In this document: positions 20,509-29,744 of the stretch, piece after piece
Layout: every line of letters begins with the position of its first letter
Numbering within the stretch: position 1 is the stretch's first letter
NCBI RefSeq assembly: GCF_014694375.1
Contig: NZ_JAAUWW010000008.1
Span: 87,579 to 151,578 of the forward strand
DNA length: 64,000 nt
Direction: 5' to 3'
Origin: Vibrio sp. S17_S38
Lineage (GTDB): Bacteria > Pseudomonadota > Gammaproteobacteria > Enterobacterales > Vibrionaceae
The notes under the pieces: generated by a model
Told to the model about the DNA's origin: nothing
Databases searched by the model: none
What the model saw: only the letters and a program-made list of their open reading frames with translations
Made by a program: the position numbers and the translations under genes

Positions 20509-21570
20509 TTACTTACCTTTTAACTCACGGATCTTAGAGGTAATTTTCCACACATTAGATAAGAGAAGCGTATAAATAACAAAGCATCCAATAAATAAAT
20601 AAAACATCACATATTCAGGAATATTAATGATTTCACCATAAATCCCAAAAGCGGCAAACAAAGAGCCAATAATACAAATAGCTATTAGTGTTTGAGTTGA
20701 ATTTAAACCTAGGCGCTGAAATATGTGGTGTAAATGCTCACGATCTGGTTTGAACGGTGAATCACCACGACGAATTCGACGAATCATAATTGCCGCCATA
20801 TCAAGAAGTGGAACAGCAATTAGCCATAACGCAGTTACAGGGCGAAGTGGTGGTCTAGTTCCATTTTGGCTTGCAATCAATAAAAACCAAATGACAGTAA
20901 ACCCTATAACCATACTACCAGCATCCCCCATGAATACTTTTCGCTTACGGCCAAAAGCACCAAGGTTTAGTAAAATATAAGGAAGTATAATAACGATAAG
21001 CACTAAACAAAGGTAAGAGAGCTTGTGTTGGCCATCATGCAACAACATAAAACCTAGCCCACCAAACGTTACAATCGAAAGCCCACCAAGAAGACCATCA
21101 ATGCCATCAACCATGTTAAAGGCATTGATCGCACCAATCACAGCAAGAACAGTAATAACATAACCAAGCAGACCAAGATCCACATTTCCATAACCAAAAA
21201 CATTACCAATGGTATGAAGCTGTAAATTGGCCATTTGCATCATACAAACAGACAAAACGGCTTGCACTGCAAAACGTAGTTTGAAGTTCATATCATACTT
21301 ATCATCTAAAGCGCCCACCACTACCAATATCAAAATAGAAATAGCATACAAATTGACACTAAAGAGCAAGCCAGGATTATTAAACAAAAAGTATAAAAAA
21401 GTGAAAGTTATCGATATCCCCCCCACTAATGGAACGGCTCCATTATGTAGTTTTCGTGCATTTGGCTTGTCAACTAAGCCTGCTTTTTTAGCCCATTTTC
21501 GTAAAAGAAAGAGAATGGCAAAAGAGATGAGAAATATAAAGACTAAATCGATGAAAGTAGACAAGGTCAT
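20509..21570 (-). CDS. wecA: WecA-type undecaprenyl-phosphate N-acetylhexosamine 1-phosphate transferase
   Basis: 353-residue polytopic MraY/WecA-family enzyme (about ten membrane segments) that starts polysaccharide repeat units on undecaprenyl phosphate. Visible motifs: KPNARKLHNG (36-45), Mg2+-binding GALDDKYD (87-94), FNMVDGIDGL (151-160), FMGDAGSM and REHLHHIFQRLGL in the sugar-selecting loop. The carbohydrate loop is typical of UDP-GlcNAc users, but a closely related sugar such as FucNAc-precursor or QuiNAc is possible. It lies between wbuC and ugd at the distal end of the operon. Confidence 0.88.
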   Translation of the reverse strand: MTLSTFIDLVFIFLISFAILFLLRKWAKKAGLVDKPNARKLHNGAVPLVGGISITFTFLYFLFNNPGLLFSVNLYAISILILVVVGALDDKYDMNFKLRFAVQAVLSVCMMQMANLQLHTIGNVFGYGNVDLGLLGYVITVLAVIGAINAFNMVDGIDGLLGGLSIVTFGGLGFMLLHDGQHKLSYLCLVLIVIILPYILLNLGAFGRKRKVFMGDAGSMVIGFTVIWFLLIASQNGTRPPLRPVTALWLIAVPLLDMAAIMIRRIRRGDSPFKPDREHLHHIFQRLGLNSTQTLIAICIIGSLFAAFGIYGEIINIPEYVMFYLFIGCFVIYTLLLSNVWKITSKIRELKGK

Positions 21571-21642
21571 CCTCTAAATACGAAATTTAAGGTAAATAAA
21601 AAGTATTAATAGGTAAGTAAACAAATAAAACGAGTTATAACT

Positions 21643-22041
21643 TCATAAGAATGATTTTGGTTGCTCTGAATCAAAAGGGCCCTCTTTCACTTCAAGTATC
21701 AAAGCCTTATCAGATATACATTCTAAGCTATGAATATCCATGGGCTTCAGTTCAACAGAAACTACGCTTTCAGCGGGGCCGGCGAAAACACTTCGGACTA
21801 TACTACCATCGCTACTATGAAGGTTAAGGCGAATGCAGCCATCAAGCACAGTAAACATCTCCCATTGGTGAGGCTGCGCATGGTAATGAGGTTCAACATA
21901 ACTACCTTTAACCAAACCTATCAATAAACGTTGTACTTTATCTTGATGAGAATCATGTAACAGATAATGAGAACGTTTTCTCTCACTTGCTTTTGCTGCC
22001 CGGTATAACGGTTCAATTACCGTTTTATCAATCAATTTCAT
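21643..22041 (-). CDS. wbuC: WbuC-family cupin metalloprotein
   Basis: 132 residues with a cupin fold and a HYHAQPHQWEMF metal motif (about 52-63). WbuC proteins accompany wbuB and fnlABC in O-antigen clusters containing N-acetyl-L-fucosamine; their activity is unknown. The start codon directly abuts the wbuB stop codon, implying translational coupling. Followed by 72 bp before wecA. Confidence 0.85.
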   Translation of the reverse strand: MKLIDKTVIEPLYRAAKASERKRSHYLLHDSHQDKVQRLLIGLVKGSYVEPHYHAQPHQWEMFTVLDGCIRLNLHSSDGSIVRSVFAGPAESVVSVELKPMDIHSLECISDKALILEVKEGPFDSEQPKSFL

Positions 22042-23238
22042 TTAATCGATCTCAGATAATATCGTTGTTGCGGCTGCTTGAACCGAAAACTCATCGGATA
22101 ATAACATATATGCAGATTTTCCCATTTCTAGACGTAGCTGACCATCAGAGCATAGAGTAGCTGCTGAAGTTAATAATACATCATCTTCACCATTCACATG
22201 AATAAACCCAGCATTGGCTTCATTAACAAGAGGCATTAAATCATTGCCTCCATTTACACTACCTAAAATGGGTAAAGATTCAACCATATAACCAAGTAAC
22301 TTTCCTGGGAAGTTGTGAGCAGTATGATGAGAAGCTAAAGAAAACAAACCAACATCAACTTCAGACAAGATCTGCTTAAACTCTTCTTGATTAACGGAAG
22401 GTAAATAGGAAAAGTTAGATAATTGCCATTCTTGCGATAACTGATTAATCAACTCGACTTCATTGCCTTGGCCAACAAAAAGAAAATGAGCATTTTCATA
22501 CGACTGCATATTTTTAGCTAGTCGCATTAAATTGGACATATCTTGTGCATGACCAATGTTACCGCCATAAAAATAGATAACTTTATCTTGTAGGTTTAGT
22601 TCTTCACGGTATGACTTTAGCTTCTTTGAAGCACTAGGAAGCAAAGATGCCCAGTTTCTAAGAACTTGTGATTGATACTGATACTGAAAATTTTCTGCTT
22701 GAAAAACCTCAACATTGCGTTCAGACATTAATCCAATCATATCAGCTTGCTTATAAGAAACATGCTCAAAGTATCTAAAATATTTTTCGATCATAGATCC
22801 CGAGCGTATCATCCCTGCATCAATCGCCCATTGAGGAAAAAGATCTCGTAACACTAGGTAAGCAGAGCAACCACACCTTTTTTTTATTTTCTTAACTAAC
22901 GGACCAAAAAAGATTGAGGGCGAATAATAAATGACGGCATCAAACGATCCTTGATCGACTTCTTTTGAGATAGCTCGCCAAGCGTGGAAAGATAATAATG
23001 TTTCGTTTATTGCTCTTTTTACTTTACCGACATCTTTGGTTTCACCACTTTTAAAATACCAGATAGAGACGTCATCTAGTGTTTCCTTTACAAGCATTTT
23101 TGATTGTGAGTTATCTGGCGTAATAACCGTTACCGAATGACCTCGACCAACAAACTCACAGGCCAATTCATGGAACATTTTAGCTCCAATCCTTGTGCTA
23201 TGAGGCAAATAGTCATCAATGATAAAAGCGAGTTTCAT
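22042..23238 (-). CDS. wbuB: WbuB-like family 4 glycosyltransferase (probable L-FucNAc transferase)
   Basis: 398 residues from the ATG at 23238, which overlaps the fnlC stop (TAATG). GT-B fold: N-terminal MKLAFIIDDYLPHSTRIGA, C-terminal nucleotide site with FPGKLLGYMVESLPILG (the GT4 E-x7-E region). In E. coli O26 and related clusters wbuB follows fnlA-fnlB-fnlC and is the proposed transferase of FucNAc. The same order here supports that role by context. Confidence 0.87.
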   Translation of the reverse strand: MKLAFIIDDYLPHSTRIGAKMFHELACEFVGRGHSVTVITPDNSQSKMLVKETLDDVSIWYFKSGETKDVGKVKRAINETLLSFHAWRAISKEVDQGSFDAVIYYSPSIFFGPLVKKIKKRCGCSAYLVLRDLFPQWAIDAGMIRSGSMIEKYFRYFEHVSYKQADMIGLMSERNVEVFQAENFQYQYQSQVLRNWASLLPSASKKLKSYREELNLQDKVIYFYGGNIGHAQDMSNLMRLAKNMQSYENAHFLFVGQGNEVELINQLSQEWQLSNFSYLPSVNQEEFKQILSEVDVGLFSLASHHTAHNFPGKLLGYMVESLPILGSVNGGNDLMPLVNEANAGFIHVNGEDDVLLTSAATLCSDGQLRLEMGKSAYMLLSDEFSVQAAATTILSEID

Positions 23239-24368
23239 TAATATTCTTTCCACACCACACGTTTTACATAATCAGTGTAGGAATGGATAATTCGCACCAT
23301 TTTATCGGATACGTTAGGCATACTGTAGTCATAAACAGGACGTAGCAAACGTTCACCGTCTGACGGTTGAGACTCTAAGATATCTAATGCTTGTAATACA
23401 CGTTCAACTTCCAAGCCGACCATCATTACCGATGCTTCTTCAAACCCTTCAGGACGCTCATGAGCTTCACGCAAATTTAATGCAGGAAAATTCATAATTG
23501 AAGATTCTTCAGTAATAGTTCCACTATCAGATAATACCGCTTTCGAATTCTTTTGAAGATGATTATAATCGTGGAATCCAAGTGGTTTTAATAATTGGAT
23601 ATTTTTATGAAATTGTATTCCCTGTGCTTCAATTTTATTTCTAGTTCGAGGATGAGTTGATACAATTACTGGAAAGTCATATTTTTCTGCCACTGTATTT
23701 AGAATATCAGCTAACTTCGCCAGTTGCTTTGGTGAGTCTACATTTTCTTCTCTATGCGCACTCACAACAAAAAACTTACCCTTTTGGAGCCCTAGGCGCT
23801 GTAATACATCAGAGCCATCAATCTGAAGCATATAATAGTTAAGCACTTCGAACATTGGGCTACCGGTTTTAATAACTCGGTCAGCAGGAATACCCTCTGC
23901 TAATAAATAATCACGAGCAATGGTACTGTAAGTAAGATTAATATCGGCAATATGATCGACTATTTTACGATTGGTCTCTTCTGGTACTCGTTGATCAAAA
24001 CAACGGTTCCCTGCTTCCATATGAAAAATTGGTACTTTTCTACGCTTTGCTGGTAGTGCTGAAATACATGAATTCGTATCACCTAGAACAAGCATTGCGT
24101 CTGGTTTAATTTCCTCAAGAACCTGATCAACCTTAATAATTACTTGACCAATAGTTTCCGCGGCAGAAGAACCAGCAGCATTTAGGAAGAAATCAGGCTT
24201 TCTAACGCCTAAATCATTAAAAAATACTTCATTTAACTCAAAGTCATAGTTTTGGCCAGTATGAACAATGACGTGCTCACAATGTTCATCTAACTTTGCC
24301 AATACACGAGAAAGGCGGATAATTTCTGGGCGAGTCCCCACTACTGACATTATTTTTAATTTTTTCAT
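23238..24368 (-). CDS. fnlC: UDP-N-acetyl-L-talosamine/GlcNAc-type 2-epimerase FnlC (WecB family)
   Basis: 376-residue non-hydrolysing UDP-HexNAc 2-epimerase (start KIMSVVGTRPEIIRL, then HTGQNYDFELNEVFF, DSGTITEESSIM). In the FnlA-FnlB-FnlC (WbjB-WbjC-WbjD, Cap5E-F-G) pathway it performs the final 2-epimerisation giving UDP-N-acetyl-L-fucosamine. Context separates it from WecB, which would give UDP-ManNAc. It is 17 bp after fnlB. Confidence 0.9.
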   Translation of the reverse strand: MKKLKIMSVVGTRPEIIRLSRVLAKLDEHCEHVIVHTGQNYDFELNEVFFNDLGVRKPDFFLNAAGSSAAETIGQVIIKVDQVLEEIKPDAMLVLGDTNSCISALPAKRRKVPIFHMEAGNRCFDQRVPEETNRKIVDHIADINLTYSTIARDYLLAEGIPADRVIKTGSPMFEVLNYYMLQIDGSDVLQRLGLQKGKFFVVSAHREENVDSPKQLAKLADILNTVAEKYDFPVIVSTHPRTRNKIEAQGIQFHKNIQLLKPLGFHDYNHLQKNSKAVLSDSGTITEESSIMNFPALNLREAHERPEGFEEASVMMVGLEVERVLQALDILESQPSDGERLLRPVYDYSMPNVSDKMVRIIHSYTDYVKRVVWKEY

Positions 24369-24385
24369 TTTCTTTCTCTTTATAA

Positions 24386-25489
24386 CTACAGTGGGCGAGC
24401 AAAGGTATCAGGTGCTTCACGGTCAAAAATTTCATTTGCCCATAACATGACGATCATTTCTTCATCACCAATATTAGTAATATCATGCGACCATCCAGGA
24501 ACCGTTTCTACAATTTGTGCTTCAGTCCCACCGGTCTGAAGCTCATAACGCTCACCTGTAACGATATGCTCAAACTTAAACAAAGCTTTTCCCTTTAAAA
24601 CCAAAAATTTTTCAGTCTTAGTATGGTGATAATGTCCCCCTCGAGTAATACCAGGGTGAGCGGTAAAAAATGAAAATTGTCCCGCCGTTTTCGTTTTGAG
24701 CATTTCACTAAAGACGCCACGCTCATCACCATAGCTAGGAATAGCGTAATTAAATTGCCCCGGAGTCATATAACTAAGATAAGTAGAATACAGCGCACGT
24801 TCAAAGCCTGTTCCCACATTTTCAGTAGTTAAGCTTTCACGGCTTTGTTTAAATGCTTTAAGTAAATCCGCTACGTCACCAACAGTGGTGGAATATTCTG
24901 TTGCTATATGTTGATAACCAGATTTCTCACTCTCAGTAAGAAGAGATATGAAACTACGACATACGTCATCAATATAAACCAATGTCACAGCCGCATCAGG
25001 ATCATGAATATTAACATCTAAATTATTTAAGGTGTTATAGCAAAACGTAGCAACAAATGAGTTATAATTGGGGCGACACCACTTACCAAAAACATTAGGT
25101 AACCGATAAATATAATAAGAAGCACCAGTTTCAATACCATATTGCTCAACCGATTTTTCAGCTACAGCTTTACTACGTCCATACGCATTATCTTGGTTGG
25201 CCTGGGTCGAAGAGCTAACAACTAAAGTAGCGGTTTTATTAGATGCATTTAACTCACCGATTATGTAGTTAGTAAAATCGGTATTTCCTTCCAAAAACTC
25301 GGATTCATTCTTAGGTCGGTTTATACCAGCCAAATGGTAAACAAAATCAGCCTCACGAAGTGAATGTTTTAATTGCTCCCGCGATGTGTCTCGACCAATT
25401 TCAATTATATTTTGATAGCCTTGTTCACGGAGCATGACACATAAATTTTTACCAATAAAACCTTTTGCTCCAGTAACAACAATTTTCAT
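24386..25489 (-). CDS. fnlB: UDP-FucNAc pathway reductase/epimerase FnlB, SDR-cupin fusion
   Basis: 367 residues. An N-terminal extended SDR domain (VTGAKGFIGKNL at 4-15) is fused to a C-terminal cupin domain (about 250-367, GHYHHTKTEKFLVLKGKALF). This two-domain build is specific to WbjC/Cap5F, which 3-epimerises and reduces the 4-keto intermediate from FnlA to UDP-N-acetyl-L-talosamine. The gene abuts fnlA with no gap. Confidence 0.92.
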   Translation of the reverse strand: MKIVVTGAKGFIGKNLCVMLREQGYQNIIEIGRDTSREQLKHSLREADFVYHLAGINRPKNESEFLEGNTDFTNYIIGELNASNKTATLVVSSSTQANQDNAYGRSKAVAEKSVEQYGIETGASYYIYRLPNVFGKWCRPNYNSFVATFCYNTLNNLDVNIHDPDAAVTLVYIDDVCRSFISLLTESEKSGYQHIATEYSTTVGDVADLLKAFKQSRESLTTENVGTGFERALYSTYLSYMTPGQFNYAIPSYGDERGVFSEMLKTKTAGQFSFFTAHPGITRGGHYHHTKTEKFLVLKGKALFKFEHIVTGERYELQTGGTEAQIVETVPGWSHDITNIGDEEMIVMLWANEIFDREAPDTFARPL

Positions 25490-26527
25490 TTACACTCCCT
25501 CTGGCACAATAAGACTTCCAGCTTCAATGTCTGCAATGAAATCAAGCTTATGTAATAACTTAATCATGCCATCGACATCTAAGCGTTCAGTGTTATGTGA
25601 GTTATAATCTTCGATAGTAGAAAGGTCTTTCTCACCTTCTTCATTAAATTTTGAGTAATTTAAGTCGCGATTATCTGAAGGTATGCGATAATATCCACCT
25701 TGATCTTCAGCCACAAACATCTCCTCTCGACTACATAGCGCTTCATATAATTTCTCACCATGGCGAGTACCAATAGTTTTTACGATATGATCTGGCTTAC
25801 TCGTAATTTTAAGAAGTGCCTTTACTAACACATCAATGGTTGCCGCAGGTGCCTTTTGTACAAAAATATCACCATTTGTTCCATTCTCAAATGCATGAAG
25901 TACGAGGTCTACTGCATCATTTAATGTCATCATAAAACGGGTCATATTCGGGTCAGTTATAGTGATTGGTTGATCACTCATAACTTGGCGTAGAAATAGA
26001 GGGATTACAGAGCCACGAGAAGCCATCACATTACCATATCGAGTTGCTGATATGATGGTCTTTTCAGGATCAACATTACGTGATTTCGCAACGATAACTT
26101 TTTCCATCATCGCCTTAGATATCCCCATAGCATTAATAGGGTAAACCGCTTTATCGGTACTTAAACAAACAATACGCTTCACTTCATTTTGAATCGCAGC
26201 TTCAAGAACATTCTCGGTACCAAGAACATTAGTCTTTACAGCTTCCATTGGATGAAATTCACATGAAGGAACTTGCTTAAGTGCTGCCGCATGATAAATA
26301 TAATCGACACCACGACTAGCATTTAAAATACTTTGATAATCACGAACATCACCAATATAAAACTTCAACTTAGACGAATTATATTTTTTACGCATGTCAT
26401 CTTGTTTTTTCTCATCACGAGAAAAAACTCGAATCTCCTTAATATTTGATTTAATAAATCGGTCTAGAACTGCGTTGCCAAACGACCCCGTTCCTCCAGT
26501 AATTAAAAGAGACTTATCTTTAAACAT
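25490..26527 (-). CDS. fnlA: UDP-GlcNAc 4,6-dehydratase/5-epimerase FnlA
   Basis: 345 residues of the polysaccharide-biosynthesis CapD/WbjB-type SDR. NAD-binding motif LITGGTGSFGNAVLDRF near the N terminus. The usual YxxxK catalytic tyrosine is a methionine (INAMGISKAMMEK), a trait I recall for WbjB/CapE enzymes. It starts the UDP-L-FucNAc pathway from UDP-GlcNAc. Two bp after the preceding glycosyltransferase gene; fnlA-B-C are tightly coupled. Confidence 0.92.
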   Translation of the reverse strand: MFKDKSLLITGGTGSFGNAVLDRFIKSNIKEIRVFSRDEKKQDDMRKKYNSSKLKFYIGDVRDYQSILNASRGVDYIYHAAALKQVPSCEFHPMEAVKTNVLGTENVLEAAIQNEVKRIVCLSTDKAVYPINAMGISKAMMEKVIVAKSRNVDPEKTIISATRYGNVMASRGSVIPLFLRQVMSDQPITITDPNMTRFMMTLNDAVDLVLHAFENGTNGDIFVQKAPAATIDVLVKALLKITSKPDHIVKTIGTRHGEKLYEALCSREEMFVAEDQGGYYRIPSDNRDLNYSKFNEEGEKDLSTIEDYNSHNTERLDVDGMIKLLHKLDFIADIEAGSLIVPEGV

Positions 26528-26529
26528 TA

Positions 26530-27738
26530 TTACACCTTCATAATAGAAACTAACTTAGAAACTTGTTTGCTTGCGCACTTATGCTCACTAACAAACTCTT
26601 TGGCTTTCAAACCACATTCAAATAAATATTCCTTTGAAAAACCTGATACTTTTTTTAAAACATATTTTAAGTCACCTTCATCTTCAACCTTAAAGTAAAG
26701 GGAATCATACTCACTTGGAATACCATCAAGTTTATACATAATCACAGGAACCCCTGAGCTCATATACTCTAAAACTTTTGATGGAAATGAATACTTTGTA
26801 AATTCATCATTATTACTCCGAGGATTAACTAAAGCTAAAGCCATCGATTGTAAAGCTAACACTTTTTCTCTCTCTAGCTGACCTAAATATATAACATTTT
26901 TAATGTCGTTACTTTTTTCGACCACATAATCACGATCATTTCCGTCGCCACAAATATAAAGTTTTACATTTGAAACTCCAGAGTCAGAGTATGATTCTAT
27001 CAAATTTCGTATTCCATACCTTCTATCTAAAGTTCCTGAATAAAGAAAAAATGGTTCACTACAATAAAAAGACAAATACTCATCACCCATATTATAATAA
27101 AACCTTTCTGATGAAGATATTCCTTCTATAAGGACATGATTTAAGTTTTTAGAGAACCGATTTACCATTGCATTCGTAATAACACTTATACCAGAAGATT
27201 TATTGACAATAGAGTAGGACAACCTATTAACTAATCGATAAAAAAACGCATTAATACCAACTCTTTCTGACATGTACTCTGGGAGATCAGGTATTATCAC
27301 ATAGAACTTGATTCGTGAATTGAAAATTTTATTAATATAACATGCCAACAAAAATGGAAGATGCATTGAATAGCATATTACTTTAATATCTTTTTTATAT
27401 TTTAAGATAGTTCTTATTGAAACAAATGCTCCCCAAAAGCGAGCCATGTGCTTAAAGCCCTTTACATTGATAAACTTAATATTATCAACCTTAACACCAT
27501 TGTAATTGGATTTTTTCGCCCTTGGAGTGAAAGTTTTTTCTTTATAAGAACCAGGGTAACCACCAATAAATGGTAAATTGATAACAGATAAAGAATTCAC
27601 ACTTTCATTTTCAGCCAACCCATCCAAGTATTTTTTTTGTAAAGAATCTGCTGCATTTTGAATTGGACCAATAGAATCATTAATAATCATTTCAGCTTCA
27701 GAGCTAGAAAATATGCCACCTAAAAAAACAATATCCAT
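26530..27738 (-). CDS. Family 4 glycosyltransferase of the polysaccharide operon
   Basis: 402 residues from the ATG at 27738, which has a perfect AAGGAG five bases upstream; an in-frame GTG at 27744 is less likely because it overlaps that site. GT-B/GT4 features: FFLYSGTLDRRYGI start of the C-terminal domain and KYSFPSKVLEYMSSGVPVI nucleotide-sugar region (about 320-338). AT-rich and lysine/asparagine-rich like its neighbours, typical of O-antigen genes that move between strains. Donor and acceptor cannot be told. Confidence 0.82.
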   Translation of the reverse strand: MDIVFLGGIFSSSEAEMIINDSIGPIQNAADSLQKKYLDGLAENESVNSLSVINLPFIGGYPGSYKEKTFTPRAKKSNYNGVKVDNIKFINVKGFKHMARFWGAFVSIRTILKYKKDIKVICYSMHLPFLLACYINKIFNSRIKFYVIIPDLPEYMSERVGINAFFYRLVNRLSYSIVNKSSGISVITNAMVNRFSKNLNHVLIEGISSSERFYYNMGDEYLSFYCSEPFFLYSGTLDRRYGIRNLIESYSDSGVSNVKLYICGDGNDRDYVVEKSNDIKNVIYLGQLEREKVLALQSMALALVNPRSNNDEFTKYSFPSKVLEYMSSGVPVIMYKLDGIPSEYDSLYFKVEDEGDLKYVLKKVSGFSKEYLFECGLKAKEFVSEHKCASKQVSKLVSIMKV

Positions 27739-27747
27739 CCCCACTCC

Positions 27748-28740
27748 TTATAAAACAAATGAAAAAAAATTATCTCTAAAAAGAGGAACCAATGTCAAAT
27801 CAACTTGCAAATATATAAAATAGTAGAAAAGATATGAGGAGAATAAAACTAAATAAAGAAGCATCCATAAATTAAGTATTCTCTTTGCCATTATAAAATG
27901 CACAATCATCAACAAATCAATAAAAACAAACAGCCTAAAAACCCTAAGAAATATATCGCCATAAAAATACAACGGGATAAGAATCAAAGACACAATATTA
28001 ATATTACAAATAAATCTTGGCCAATAATTACCTAGAAATATTTTTTTTTCTCGGTTAAATCCACGAAGAAAAATAAACACAGAAATAAACTGCATTAAAA
28101 TATTAAAGATTAAACTTTTAACCGAGACCCCATAATAATTTAAATGTTCAACAATTCTAAGTGGCATAAAACCTGACAATAATAACACCTTAATAAACAC
28201 CGCAAACAGAACCATGAAAAAAATAACTTTGTATTTTTTTACATCATTTTTTCCGTCAGTAAAAATTAAAATCATAAATAAGCATGCAGATTGATGAAAC
28301 AGAGTAGCCAATACAACCAACCAGAAAAAGCTTTTCTTATCATTATTAAACAAAGGAACAAGTGCATTGAGTACAATAGAAAATGCCAAAGTATTTCTCA
28401 TCAAAACATAATCTAATGGGAACATGAAAAAAAAATACACTAATAATGAAGTGGAAAAAATACAAGTTACTTTGGAAATGAAGCGAAAAGTAAGAAATAG
28501 AGTTATAAAAGAGATAAACACTTGAAACATTTGAAATGAAGCTCCAAGTTTATTAAAAATCAAATTTAATGCACCATAACCAACTTCAACCCCCCAATAA
28601 GATAATGCATCTCTTTGAAAATAAACTTCATATGCTTCTCTGTCACCATTCCATAAATTACCACCATATAATAACCATAAAAAGAAAAATAACACAAAAC
28701 AAAAATATCTATCCAGAATAAAAAAACGATTATTTACCAT
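27748..28740 (-). CDS. wzy: EpsG/Wzy-like polysaccharide polymerase
   Basis: 330-residue hydrophobic protein with about nine membrane segments, very rich in Phe, Leu and Ile. WNGDREAYEVYF followed by VEVGYGALN resembles EpsG-family polymerases, where a conserved Asp/Glu-containing first loop joins a D-x-Y-x-Y type motif. As the only polytopic protein besides Wzx and WecA in the operon it is the best Wzy candidate. It overlaps the upstream gene by 11 bp. Function rests on topology and context. Confidence 0.72.
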   Translation of the reverse strand: MVNNRFFILDRYFCFVLFFFLWLLYGGNLWNGDREAYEVYFQRDALSYWGVEVGYGALNLIFNKLGASFQMFQVFISFITLFLTFRFISKVTCIFSTSLLVYFFFMFPLDYVLMRNTLAFSIVLNALVPLFNNDKKSFFWLVVLATLFHQSACLFMILIFTDGKNDVKKYKVIFFMVLFAVFIKVLLLSGFMPLRIVEHLNYYGVSVKSLIFNILMQFISVFIFLRGFNREKKIFLGNYWPRFICNINIVSLILIPLYFYGDIFLRVFRLFVFIDLLMIVHFIMAKRILNLWMLLYLVLFSSYLFYYFIYLQVDLTLVPLFRDNFFSFVL

Positions 28741-29734
28741 AAACCTTCATCTTTATATATTCAGAAACACTTACCGTTTTATCTATATTAAATATCTGTC
28801 TTAACATTCGACTAGCAATAGACTTAAAAGAATAGAATTTAGGGTCCAAAATAATATTCCCTATTTTTCTTTCAACATCTAAATCAGTTAACATCCCTTT
28901 CGGGTGAATAAGGGGGAAAACCATAGGTTTAGTCTTCCTTTCACAAAACCGTGCAACCATCTCATCCTTCAAGCAAGTTCCACCATGTGTTGACTCAATA
29001 TCGACGCCAATATTTCGAATTTGATTATATTTTGGTATAATTGCATAAACATTATGAGCTCTCATTGAAAAACTCATTTGATAATCCCAAGAAAAAAATC
29101 TACCCGTTTTTTTCTTGGCTTCCAGCTCATATTCAATATTATATCTATCCTGATAATATAACTTTTTATCAATATAGTTATTTTTTATCCTATTTCTAAT
29201 GTAATCAGACTCCCACAGTTCAAGTTCTCCATCATAATAGGTATTAAACTTATCAGACCACGAAGCCCACCCGCAAGGCAGCATATTTTGTGAAAAGACA
29301 TAACTAGAACCATCTCGAGGTTCTATTTCTTCTAAGTAGTTACTTCCACAAATCCAAAGAACCCGGCTATCATATTTATATTTATCTAATAGTTCCTGAC
29401 AAAATTCAAAAAATGAAATTTCAGGTAAATTATCATCCTCAAGAAAAATAGCACATGGTTCTTTTGAAAATACAAACTTAGCACCTAAAGCAATATTTTC
29501 ATAAACGCCTACATTAGCTTCATGATAATGTTTAATAACATCACATTCCCAATCAATAGATCTTTCAATAATTTCTCTACAGTTAAGAACCTTTTCTTTT
29601 TCTTCATCTGTTCTTCCATTGTCAGAAAGAATATATATTTTATTAGGTTTTACTTTAGATATTACTTTGATAATTTTGGAAAGCGTATCAGTACGCTTAA
29701 ATACAAACAAAACCACAGGAACATTAAATGACAT
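28730..29734 (-). CDS. Glycosyltransferase, family 2-like (GT-A) with LEDDN motif
   Basis: 334 residues from the ATG at 29734 (GTG at 29743 is an alternative). The N-terminal VPVVLFVFKRTDTLSKII and FLEDDNLPEISFF (DxD-like metal site, about residue 100) match glycosyltransferases related to the GNT-I/GT2 group. The pattern GWASWSDKFNTY followed by FFSWDYQMSFSM is seen in many O-antigen transferases of this type. It sits between wzx and wzy; linkage unknown. Confidence 0.75.
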   Translation of the reverse strand: MSFNVPVVLFVFKRTDTLSKIIKVISKVKPNKIYILSDNGRTDEEKEKVLNCREIIERSIDWECDVIKHYHEANVGVYENIALGAKFVFSKEPCAIFLEDDNLPEISFFEFCQELLDKYKYDSRVLWICGSNYLEEIEPRDGSSYVFSQNMLPCGWASWSDKFNTYYDGELELWESDYIRNRIKNNYIDKKLYYQDRYNIEYELEAKKKTGRFFSWDYQMSFSMRAHNVYAIIPKYNQIRNIGVDIESTHGGTCLKDEMVARFCERKTKPMVFPLIHPKGMLTDLDVERKIGNIILDPKFYSFKSIASRMLRQIFNIDKTVSVSEYIKMKVYGK

Positions 29735-29744
29735 AACACTCACT